A DNA stretch of 64,000 nucleotides from Paraescarpia echinospica (taxonomy: Eukaryota > Annelida > Polychaeta > Sabellida > Siboglinidae), in the NCBI GenBank assembly GCA_020002185.1, contig CM034534.1, positions 30,771,851-30,835,850 of the forward strand, in the 5' to 3' direction. Below the pieces are notes generated by a model that saw only the letters and a program-made list of their open reading frames with translations, searched no databases and was not told the DNA's origin. Made by a program: the position numbers and the translations under genes. Shown here in pieces: positions 1 to 12,400 of the stretch (positions are counted from its first letter, which is position 1; every line of letters begins with the position of its first letter).

Positions 1-421
1 TCATTGGCAATGTGTGCTGATGAAGCACACATTTGTGTTGTCATGTGTTGATTGTTTTGTAATTTTCACGTGACGACAGCTCTAGGAAGACTGCGGGAAG
101 GATGCAGCAACTGGATCTGTTGGTGGCTGGGTGTTTCTTTTGTATTTTAATCATTTCTTAGATCTTTCTTCACCAGAAGTTGTTCTCTTTGGCGAACACT
201 ATGGCATCTTTGGCCATGATAGTATGGCCCTCGTTGACTCAGTGTTATTAGCTTGAGTAGATCCCTCATGTTGTCATACTTATTGAGCCTGATGAAGGGA
301 ACACTAAGATCACAAAATCTCTGGAGGATTCTGCGATGTAACTTTATACCTCAATTTCTATTATAGTATATTTTTCGATTTTATTGTTGACTGATTTGAA
401 GTAAAATCTTGCCCTATGTAG
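1..421. other. Unassigned stretch upstream of the first clear exon
   Basis: Positions 175-345 are open in short runs on plus (VVLFGEHYGIFGHDSMALVD, then in the next frame PHVVILIEPDEG) and also on minus. The two plus runs would need a frameshift near 258-265 and no donor fits, so I do not call an exon. It may hold a broken exon or a repeat. Confidence 0.3.
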
Positions 422-3400
422 AATCACCGTCCGACGCTGAAGGATTTCATGTGACTGACATCAAAACTTACCTCCAGAGAATGTCTAATCTTAGAGTGAG
501 TATACATAATATCGAACTGCTTGGTTATAAATTAAAGTGATATATCCTAGATTATGTAGGAAACTCTGTATTTCCGTTGACCGTTAGAATTTATGTCACA
601 TTAACTGCCGTCTTTTGTTTATGTAATATTTATCAAGTATTAAGTCACAAAGGCCTAACATGAACCAAACATATCCGTCTAGATCATGTCCCATCAATTT
701 TGTAATTTAGGAAGAAATACCCGCCTTATAGAGTCTCACCTTTCAATATCCAGTTTCTTTTTCTCGACAGATATTCCAAAATTAATAAAATACATGCATT
801 TTTGAACTCACAGATTAAATAACAATAGTAAATGTAGTAAAAATGACCTTGTTTTTCAACATGTCGGCTTTTTACAGTTTGTTTCCATTTTAGCAGTAAA
901 TCCAAAACTGCTGAAGATATTTCAGCAAATGAGATATCATTTTAAAACTTATGATTCGTGCAATCTAAAAAACATACAAAACTTCATTTCACAGTTTTGC
1001 AGCTTAATACCCACTTTGCTGAGCTGGTCACATATCTCCAGAGTCGTCAATTTAAATCAAAGTTGTAGCCTGGGGCGTGGTTGGGCCGGGACAAAACAAA
1101 CAAGTTACAGTGTTTGTTTGGTATGTAGAAGTAAGATAATAATAATAAGTTTATTTATATGCTAAAATCCAAAGTAAAACTCTGTTCAGTACTGTTTACA
1201 ATCAACTAAATGCTAAAATATCAACATAAATATTAAAAGTCACTAAAACTTGTAACTAATTACCTATTTAATTACAAATGAGTTTTGCATTGATGAAAAT
1301 ACCGTTTCCAGATACCATTCTTCTTTCAGTTTGAAGTGCCGGCGTTGTTTGTGCAGTTGGAGGCAGTCATTTCTTTGATAGAACACGCAACTGATGTAAG
1401 ACTGACAGAGGGCGCCACTGAAGCTCTTTCACTCTGGTCCAGATGTAATCCTTGCGGTCGAATAATTATTATTTGTGATGGCATTACCACCAGAGGGGGT
1501 AAGTGTTACTCGGTTTTAGTGTTAATATTGTTACAGAATTTGTTCAGCAAAACTGTTCATATTTGTGTATTGTTATTGTAAGTAATATCAGGGTGAGTGT
1601 GAAGTTGTGGAAAAAGGTCTTAGACTGGTCTTAAGTATTGATCTTAAACATGGTCAGCTTGAAGCCACATTCCCTAATGATATGCACATTCAACACCCAA
1701 AATTGGTGGTCAGTAGAACCTTTCACTTTGTAAAGTTGGTGGTCAGTAAGACCTTCAACTTTGTAAAGTTTGTGGTCAGTAAGACCTTCAACTTTGTAAA
1801 GTTTGTGGTCAGTAGAACCTTCAACTTTGTAAAGTTGGTGGTCAGTAGAACCTTCAACTTTGTAAAGTTGGTGGTCAGTAGAACCTTCAACTTTATAAAG
1901 TTGGTGGTCAGCAGGACCTTCAACTTTGTAAAGTTGGTGGTCTGTAGGAGGTTCAACTTTGTCAAGTTTGTGGTCAGCAGGACCTTCAACTTTGTAAAGT
2001 TGGTGGTCAGTAGAACCTTCAACTTTGTAAAGTTGGTGGTCAGTAGAACCTTCAACTTTGTAAAGTTGGTGGTCTGTAGGACCTTCAACTTTGTCAAGTT
2101 TGTGGTCAGCAGGACCTTCAACTTTGTAAAGTTGGTGGTCAGTAGAACCTTCAACTTTGTAAAGTTGGTGGTCAGTAGAACCTTCAACTTTGTAAAGTTG
2201 GTGGTCAGTAGAACCTTCAACTTTGTAAAGTTGGTGGTCAGTAGAACCTTCAACTTTGTAAAGTTGGTGGTCAGTAGAACCTTCAACTTTGTAAAGTTGG
2301 TGGTCTGTAGGAGGTTCAACTTTGTCAAGTTTGTGGTCAGCAGGACCTTCAACTTTGTCAAGTTTGTGGTCAGCAGGACCTTCAACTTTGTAAAGTTGGT
2401 GGTCAGTAAGACCTTCAACTTTGTAAAGTTTGTGGTCAGCAGGACCTTCAATTTTGTAAAGTTGGTGGTCAGTAGAACCTTCAACTTTGTAAAGTTGGTG
2501 GTCAGTAGAACCTTCAACTTTGTAAAGTTGGTGGTCTGTAGGAGGTTCAACTTTGTCAAGTTTGTGGTCAGCAGGACCTTCAACTTTGTAAAGTTGGTGG
2601 TCAGTAAGACCTTCAACTTTGTAAAGTTTGTGGTCAGTAGAACCTTCAACTTTGTAAAGTTGGTGGTCAGTAAGACCTTCAACTTTGTCAAGTTGGTGGT
2701 CAGTAGAACCTTCAACTTTGTAAAGTTGGTGGTCTGTAGGAGGTTCAACTTTGTCAAGTTTGTGGTCAGCAGGACCTTCAACTTTGTCAAGTTTGTGGTC
2801 AGCAGGACCTTCAACTTTGTCAAGTTTGTGGTCAGCAGGACCTTCAATTTTGTAAAGTTGGTGGTCAGTAGAACCTTCAACTTTGTAAAGTGGTCAAGTT
2901 TGTGGTCAGCAGGACCTTCAATTTTGTAAAGTTGGTGGTCAGTAGAACCTTCAACTTTGTAAAGTTGGTGGTCAGTAGAACCTTCAACTTTGTAAAGTTG
3001 GTGGTCAGTAGAACCTTCAACTTTGTAAAGTTGGTGGTCAGTAGAACCTTCAACTTTGTAAAGTTGGTGGTCAGTAGAACCTTCAACTTTGTAAAGTTGG
3101 TGGTCTGTAGGAGGTTCAACTTTGTCAAGTTTGTGGTCAGCAGGACCTTCAACTTTGTCAAGTTTGTGGTCAGCAGGACCTTCAACTTTGTCAAGTTTGT
3201 GGTCAGCAGGACCTTCAACTTTGTAAAGTTGGTGGTCAGTAAGACCTTCAACTTTGTAAAGTTTGTGGTCAGCAGGACCTTCAATTTTGTAAAGTTGGTG
3301 GTCAGTAAGACCTTCAACTTTGTAAAGTTTGTGGTCAGCAGGACCTTCAATTTTGTAAAGTTGGTGGTCAGTAAAACCTTCAACTTTGTAAAGTTGGTGG

Positions 3401-6400
3401 TCAGTAGAACCTTCAACTTTGTAAAGTTGGTGGTCAGTAGAACCTTCAACTTTGTAAAGTTGGTGGTCAGTAGAACCTTCAACTTTGTAAAGTTGGTGGT
3501 CAGTAGAACCTTCAACTTTGTAAAGTTGGTGGTCAGTAGAACCTTCAACTTTGTAAAGTTGGTGGTCAGTAGAACCTTCAACTTTGTAAAGTTGGTGGTC
3601 AGTAGAACCTTCAACTTTGTAAAGTTGGTGGTCAGTAGAACCTTCAACTTTGTAAAGTTGGTGGTCTGTAGGAGGTTCAACTTTGTCAAGTTTGTGGTCA
3701 GCAGGACCTTCAACTTTGTAAAGTTGGTGGTCAGTAAGACCTTCAACTTTGTAAAGTTTGTGGTCAGCAGGACCTTCAACTTTGTAAAGTTGGTGGTCAG
3801 TAAGACCTTCAACTTTGTAAAGTTTGTGGTCAGCAGGACCTTCAACTTTGTCAAGTTTGTGGTCAGCAGGACCTTCAACTTTGTAAAGTTGGTGGTCAGT
3901 AAGACCTTCAACTTTGTAAAGTTGGTGGTCAGCAGGACCTTCAATTTTGTAAAGTTGGTGGTCAGTAAAACCTTCAACTTTGTAAAGTTGGTGGTCAGTA
4001 AAACTTTCAACTTTGTAAAATCGGTGGTCAGTAGAATCTTCAACTTTGTAAAGTTGATGGCCAGATGGACCTTCAAAAGATAATGGTCTGGAGAACCTTC
4101 AAAAATTGGTGGTCCACATGTTAAGATAAAATGAAGATAAAATGTAAATAACATTTGCATTATCAGTTTTGTAAGTACAGATTTTGAAAGTTGCCAGGCT
4201 AACTGAAAAGTTCATAGGCTGGCTGTAGTTTCTAACATTGGACTGCCCCATATGATGTCAAACAGGTAGCTTGAGGCGGACATTGGCTGGAGTTACTGGA
4301 CATTTGACAGGCTGCCCGGTCTACATGATAGCCTCAGAGGGCATGGCCGGGGTGGGGGCATTTTCCCTGCCTCCACAACCCGGGATTCTGGCCTTCCTGG
4401 TCCATCTACATCATGTGGATATAGAGAACAGGGTAGGTTATATTAAACAATACAGATGGACTGGTTTTTGTTAGAAGTTATATAAAATGTCCCCTTGGAA
4501 GTTACATAAAACATCCCCGACCGCTTATGTAGCTCAGAACAATCACAGAAAACATTGTGAACAGACTATTATTGTTCATTTACCATTTGCTACGAACCCT
4601 GAAACTGGTAAGAACTCTTAACCAATGGGGAACTTTGAAAAACTAAAGACGTTACTTTACTTTTCTTTTGAGTGGTCGTAGCATGCATACACACATGCTA
4701 GCTCGAATATAGTTGTTGTTCTCCTCGTCGTTCCCTGTCTTCAGGGGTGAAGCTGGCTTGGATATGTCGTCATTATCTTTCTCTTCCTCTTGTTTCTCTC
4801 TCTTCATCCTCATTGCGTTTGCACTATTTTTATTTACCACCCTTCTCCATTCTCTTCAATCTTTTGCTCTTTTTTCTCCATTCCCCTTTTCACCCCTCCA
4901 GGTCTCTTCACGCAATCCTCCCACCTCAGTCTTGGTCACCCTCGTCTTCTTTTTCCTTCCACTCTCCAGGCATCTGCTTTCTTTGCCATCCATTCTTCTC
5001 TCATTCGCTCCACGTGTCATGCCCAGTTCAACCAACTTCTCACCAATTTCTTGAAACTTTCTTTCACACCAACATCCTCCCTCAGCTCTTCCACTCTTCG
5101 CATATCTATTCACTTTACCTCTGCAATTCTCCTGACCCAGTTGTTTTCACACACTTGTACCCTCTCCTTTTGTTTCTCTGTCATTGCTATAGTTTCTAGG
5201 CCATACCAGTAGACTGGTGTCACACATGTGCATAGTACCTTTCCCTTGAGTTTTTGCGATATGTGCCTGTCTCCCATCACACCTTCTACTTTCCTCCATG
5301 CGTTCGGCCCTGCTTGTATTCTCCTGCGAAGTTCTGTCTCTGAGGAGCCATCCCCACATACCGCTCTGCCCAGGTATACAAACATGTCTCTTTGTTTTAG
5401 TTTCTTCCCCTCCAGGTGTATTTCCAGCTCTGTTTTGTTGCCCAAACCACAGCACATCTGTCTTCTTCAGATTAACTTTCAGTCCGTGTTTGCTGAATAT
5501 ATCCTTCCACTCTATCAGTTGTTCCTGTAAATCCGCTTCTTCGTCCGTTACCACCGCTAGATCGTCTGCATGCAGTAGTTTTTGGAGAATATCTTTCGTA
5601 CTGGTCTTTCTACTTATCAGTTCCATCACTGAGATAAACAGTAGTGGGCTCAGGGCACTCCCCTGTCTCAAGCCAACATTCACTTTGAATTCTTCTGAAA
5701 TTCCAGGTCCACACACCACTCTGTCCTTCGTTTCTTCATATGTCCCTTCCACCATCCTGCCTGTGGGACCCCCATCCATCTCAGTGTCGCCATTGCCATC
5801 TCTCTCGGTACCGTGTCATAAGCTTTCACCAGGTCAATAAAACCCACAGCCATACTCTCCTGTCCCTCCAACTTCTTTTCGATCAGCTGTCTCAGCGCAA
5901 ACATTCCATCAGCTGTACCTCTTCCAAAGCCCTGTTGTTGTTCTCCGATTTCTCCTTCCACTATTGTTCTTATCCTTCCATCCAGTATTCTCTCCAACAT
6001 TTTCAGCATGTGGCTCAGCAATGTGATGCTTCTGAATATAGTTAGATATGAACTGTATGTCCTCACCGTAGCTGTGCTGTTTGTCGTAGCAAATAGCAGG
6101 ATTGTCACTTTATGGATAATATTTTATTAAATATTGTATATTTAGTAGATTCATGTAAGCTAACATAGAAATTAGGTAGTGTACTTATTAACTGTTGTTA
6201 TGTTTGGTATTCTTTATTGTCTTGAGTATTGTTTATTGTGTTGAGTATTGTTTATTGTCTTGAGTATTGTTTATTGTGTTGAGTATTGTTTATTGTGTTG
6301 AGTATTGTTTATTGTCTTGAGTATTGTTTATTGTGTTGAGTATTGTTTATTGTCTTGAGTATTGTTTATTGTCTTGAGTATTGTTTATTGTGTTGAGTAT

Positions 6401-9400
6401 TGTTTATTGTCTTGAGTATTGTTTATTGTCTTGAGTATTGTTTATTGTCTTGAGTATTGTTTATTGTCTTGAGTATTGTTTATTGTCTTGAGTATTGTTT
6501 ATTGTGTTGAGTATTGTTTATTGTGTTGAGTATTGTTTATTTTCTTGAGTATTGTTTATTGTCTTGAGTATTGTTTATTGTGTTGAGTATTTATTGTTTA
6601 TTGTGTTGAGTATTGTTTATTGTGTTGAGTATTGTTTATTGTGTTGAGTATTGTTTATTGTGTTGAGTATTCTTCATTGTGTTGAGTATTGTTTATTGTG
6701 TTGAGTATTGTTTATTGTGTTGAGTATTGTTTATTGTGTTGAGTATTGTTTATTGTGTTGAGTATTGTTTATTGTCTTGAGTATTGTTTATTGTGTTGAG
6801 TATTGTTTATTGTGTTGAGTATTGTTTATTGTGTTGAGTATTGTTTATTGTCTTGAGTATTGTTTATTGTGTTGAGTATTGTTTATTGTGTTGAGTATTG
6901 TTTATTGTCTTGAGTATTGTTTATTGTGTTGAGTATTGTTTATTGTGTTGAGTATTGTTTATTGTGTTGAGTATTGTTTATTGTGTTGAGTATTGTTTAT
7001 TGTGTTGAGTATTGTTTATTGTGTTGAGTATTGTTTATTGTGTTGAGTATTGTTTATTGTGTTGAGTATTGTTTATTGTGTTGAGTATTGTTTATTGTCT
7101 TGAGTATTGTTTATTGTGTTGAGTATTGTTTATTGTCTTGAGTATTGTTTATTGTGTTGAGTATTGTTTATTGTCTTGAGTATTGTTTATTGTCTTGAGT
7201 ATTGTTTATTGTCTTGAGTATTGTTTATTGTCTTGAGTATTGTTTATTGTCTTGAGTATTGTTTATTGTGTTGAGTATTGTTTATTGTGTTGAGTATTGT
7301 TTATTGTGTTGAGTATTGTTTATTGTGTTGAGTATTGTTTATTGTGTTGAGTATTGTTTATTGTGTTGAGTATTGTTTATTGTGTTGAGTATTGTTTATT
7401 GTGTTGAGTATTCTTTATTGTGTTGAGTATTGTTTATTGTGTTGAGTATTCTTTATTGTGTTGAGTATTCTTTATTGTGTTGAGTATTCTTTATTGTGTT
7501 GAGTATTCTTTATTGTGTTGAGTATTGTTTAACCTACTTAGACCATACATTTTGCATGCATAAAATATGACAGCTACCTTGAGAAGTTGTAACTTAGGGC
7601 TGATATGTAAATATGTATCAGTTGTTTCTTTTGTAGGCCACAAAGTACCTCTACAAAACAACCAGTCACATGACAATGGCTGCTAATGCAGGTGTGCGTT
7701 ATATCAAGGTAAATGCTCTGTGCCGAGGTGACAGTTAGATGACAAGACTTCAGATCGATATTTTACTTAACTGTTTTTTTAACAGGGCTTGTTAGTCTCT
7801 AACCACTGGTGTGATTTGTTGATTAAATTTAATGTATTTGAAATAGTAATAGTATTATATATTCATTATTGTCTTATTAGATAACTGAAGAAACTAATGG
7901 AATATGCATGCTGTGTAATATACGGTGTCACCCTGTTATGACTTAGTGGAAGTCCTCACCAGAGGCCACTACACTCGCCCCACCTCCCCCACCAACCAAA
8001 GGCCATGTTGCCAAGGTACAAATGTTGTTCATCCTTTGTGAAACGAAGAAGACCACATTTCATCATTGTCTATTGTTATTTTGTCGAGACTTTCTCTTGC
8101 TTCGAACTAATATGACACCCATCATCACCCTCTTGATGGGAGGCCAGTTCTCTTATGTGGCTACCATCTCTACAAAAGGGCTGGTCTTGTAGAGATATAG
8201 AGATAGACTTCTGGAGGTGATTTGCTTTGGGAAAGTGAATAAATGCTTGAATCTTGAGAACATACAAAACTATCTGATGCAGCAAGGATTTTTAGTCCTT
8301 TGGGCCAAAGGTCCAATGGACTTATGCCATCACTTTGCGTCCGCTATCTGTCATTAGCAGCCATATCTCAGAAACCATTCAGCAACTTTTTCTCTAATTT
8401 TGTATAGACATATCTTAGGGTACTGCCACTATGCATAAGAAATTTGTATTTGATTGAATCATACTAACCTCCCCAGGGCCCCACAAACTGGTAAATTTTC
8501 ACATTTTGCCTATTTTTTCAAAAACTCTTCAATAACTTTTCTCTGATTTTGCATAGACATTTCATGTGATACTGCCACTATACACAAGAAATCTATATTT
8601 GATTGAATCATTCTAAATGCACATCAAGGCCCCCCATAATGAGATGTTATGTAGTGTAGTGTGTTTGTCACACATTGGACTGGTTGCTAAAAGACAGTGT
8701 CCTTAAATTAAGAGACTGCAACCCTATAGACACTACATAGGCTGCATGCCATGGCACTGGCCAGATTAATGATGTGTCATTGAGGGGCACTGGATTCTGC
8801 CTTAGGGGGTTATGTGCTGTAGTAAACAAGGCTGTTGCAGAAATAAAGTAGCCCTGTGAACTAGTACCACTGTGTATGATACAGCGTTACGGCATAGCAA
8901 ATGACTACGTAACACTAATAGCAATGAATATTTTGTTATACCATGTTGAATTTTGTTTTCATGTGAATAATGACTCTCGACTTTAAAGTGGACTTTTCTC
9001 CATAACTAATTCTTGGCGGGTGCCCTGTTTAAATTCTTGTAACTTTGGTTATAGTGCAAAATATCACAGTAAGTTTTTCTCTGATTTTGCATAGACATTT
9101 CATGTGGTAGTGCCACTATACATAAGAAATATATATTTGATTGAATCATTCTACCCCAGGGCCCCCCAAACTCCAAAGAACTTCAGTTGCTCTTCAGTAG
9201 TAATTATTCCATAACCAAATATTGAACTGTTATTTTCTGTTTTTGTTTTTAGGCCTCACGGGTATTCGAGCATCCACATTTGGTATGTACAGTACATAGT
9301 GACAGTTCTAGTCTCGTCACCAGTAAATCTCTGTTACTTGCTACTTGTAAAACCATTAAGTGGTAGAGTGCATAGAACAATCTTCTCTGGAGACAAGCTG

Positions 9401-12400
9401 CAATCATTATAAATGTATGTGTTGTTATTGATCTTTTGAGGAATGTAATTTTCACACTTTCGAAACAACAGACAACATACGTCATTCTATCACTTAACTT
9501 ATCTGACTGTTGGCCTTCGAAAAATAATGAAGGCATAAACTAGTTGAGGAAGTAATGTTAGCCCTTTAGGCCCTACACCAATTTAGTGAAACGAATCCCC
9601 GCAGCAATCGCACAAAACAACCAAGATATGAGTCCGCCTAGTTTATGGCATTAACTTTTTTGTATTCAGTTTCCTAACATTGCAAGTACTACTTAACTTA
9701 AAGACAATTGAACTTTGCACAAGACAGCTCTAAATATACTAATTAACTCTAAATATACATGCAAAACGTGATATGCTGCATTTGGGTTTGCATAGACTGC
9801 TATATATTTTTATGAACTGTTGTCAGTTCATATCTCCAAACAGCGCTCATTCAAGAACTTCCAATACAAAATCATAAGACAAATACCCCAAGTGCATAAC
9901 AGATACACTGCAGAATCCAATGACACATATTACATAATTATTCAGTAGATGACCTCCGTGTCATCAAAGTTGTCAGACGGATACGGACAGTTGGCGAAGC
10001 AAGCAGATTGGATGTTTGCAGGTGGTTGAAGTCTAATGGTGAGAAATGTGTTTGTGTTCTCTCCTGCAACCTTAGGTGAAGACAGACCACTCAGCCACCA
10101 CGCCACCTGTGCCACCTGTTGTCACGGACATTCAGAGATCTGAAAAGTCTCCTACAGATGTAATGGTCTCAGTACCATCTGTACCACTTTATGAAGCCGG
10201 CATGGAGGCCTTTGACGGTATATGCCAAGTGAAGCTGGCATGTGGACATTCACTGTATCTTGGCTGCAAGGATAAAGCTCTCCTGCAAAGGTACACATAT
10301 AACATTACGGTAAACTTGCTTTACTCTCATCTCGCTAATACAGCCACCTCACAATTGAGGTCACCCTAGTACAGTTCAAAATAATGTCCTTATAGAATAA
10401 AGTAAGGGAAATTAGTCCCGCTAATAAGGTCACCTTGCTATTTAGGTCAATGTTGTCCAGTCCCAAGGCTGACCTTAATAGTGAGGTTCCACTGTCCATA
10501 ACTGTGCCGGTGCATGGCGACACATTGTGGCGGTGGATGATTGTGTGTACGTTTTCGATGATTGTTCTAATGTTTAAGTCTATATGTGTATATAAGTATG
10601 ATCGTGAAGATCTACTGAGAATCAGGGAATCCATGAACTGTGAGTACAAACCAAACTTCACCTTGGAGGACACTTTTTCTGTTGACAACACGGGTTATAC
10701 ACAACACAACGCCTCAAGCCGCACACGCAAGCGGGGTAGACGCGGGGGCGCACTCTGTAGATTTCGCCAGCGCAGCCTTCGACCACCACTCCCTGCTATC
10801 GTTCTAGCAAATGTGCGATCACTGAGGAACAAAACAGACAAACTTTTTTACCTGTTGACTTACAAACGAGAAATAAGAGACGCCTCTATACTGTTTTTTA
10901 CGGAAACGTGGTTAGAAGCAGTGACAACCCTTGGTCATGCTCTGTTTAGAACGGACCGATCGGGCGAACTGACGGAGAAGCAGCGGGGTGGTGGCGTGTA
11001 CTTTCTTGTGAATCAGTGGTGGGAAGTACCTTCTTCAAATTTGTGTGATTAAAGTCACCCAGAATGATGACTACGCTGTCAGGATAGGTCGATTCTGCTG
11101 CCACCACCTGAGTAGCCAACTGGCTGACTGCCTTGGTAGCACTGGCATCAGGGGGGATGAGACGCCATACAGGGAGGAAGTTCACAGAATGGTTGGCTGG
11201 TGAGAAATGTGTTTGTGTTTGCGGATAACAATCTCGAATTGAACGTTTCAAAGACTAAAGAAATGATTGTTGATTTTCGTAAAAAGTGAAGGGTGCATCT
11301 AGAAACATTGCCATCCATAGAATCTATTTACCATGCTCGCTGTGCGCGAAAATCCAAGAGCATTGTACGGGACACTACCCACCCAGCCAACCATCTCTTT
11401 GAACTTCTTCCCTCTGGCAAGCGCTATAGAAGTACCGGTATTAAGACAAGGTCCACTAGACTTAAAAATAGTTTTTATCCACAGGCTGTGAGTCACTTGA
11501 ACCGCGAGATGCCATGATACTGTTTTCAGTCGGTTTAGATTTTATGTCGCCATGCTAAATTATTTATTTATTATTTTTTTAGTTATTTATTTTTATTATT
11601 TATTTATTAACTTGACTACATGTATGTACATACTTTTTAACTGTCAGCTTAGTTTTTATATCGTCAGATAATTTATTTATACATTTATTTATTATTTAAT
11701 TAACTACATGTATACTTTTTAACTTTTTAGGTAATGTTCAGACGGTATTAATATTATGTTATCAAGTTCACTTTATGTCAATAGATGTACGACTGTCTTA
11801 AAATATGTTGGCAGTTGGCCTTGGTTTAAATTTATACTAGTTTTAGCATAGTTTCATAATGTTTCTGATTGTATATTTTGCATGTGCATGATGGGGGGCA
11901 GGGGAGACAAGCGTGCATGTATGTTGACGCCACAACGCCAATAATTCCTCGTACATTTTTTAAATGCTACTTGGTAATAAACAGTCTGAATCTGAATAAA
12001 ATATCAATAAATTCAAGCATGACGTACACATATTAAAGAGGAAACTGTTCCTCATTGATTTATATTAATTAATATAACGTATTGAAGACAAGAATAAATA
12101 CCTAGAAAATGTACTGTCTGACAACTTGCATGTAGTAAACCTGATTTTGAATGTTTAGTTTAGGTTTAACCACAACGTACCAGTATTGAAAAGTTAGTTC
12201 GGCTACTGAGTTATCCTAGCTAATGTCAACTAGTTATCCTAGCTAATGTCAACTAGTTATCCTAGCTAATGTCAACTAATTATCCTGGCTAATGTCAACT
12301 ACTTATCCTAGCTAATGTCAACTAGTTATCCTAGCTAATGTCAACTAGTTATCCTGGCTAATGTCAACTAGTTATCCTAACTAATGTCAACTAGTTATCC

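Noticed and set aside
1607..4160. Long plus- and minus-strand ORFs of 385-440 codons
   Set aside because: They are translations of the 33-bp array, whose unit is divisible by 3 and stop-free; no unique domain or gene signal.
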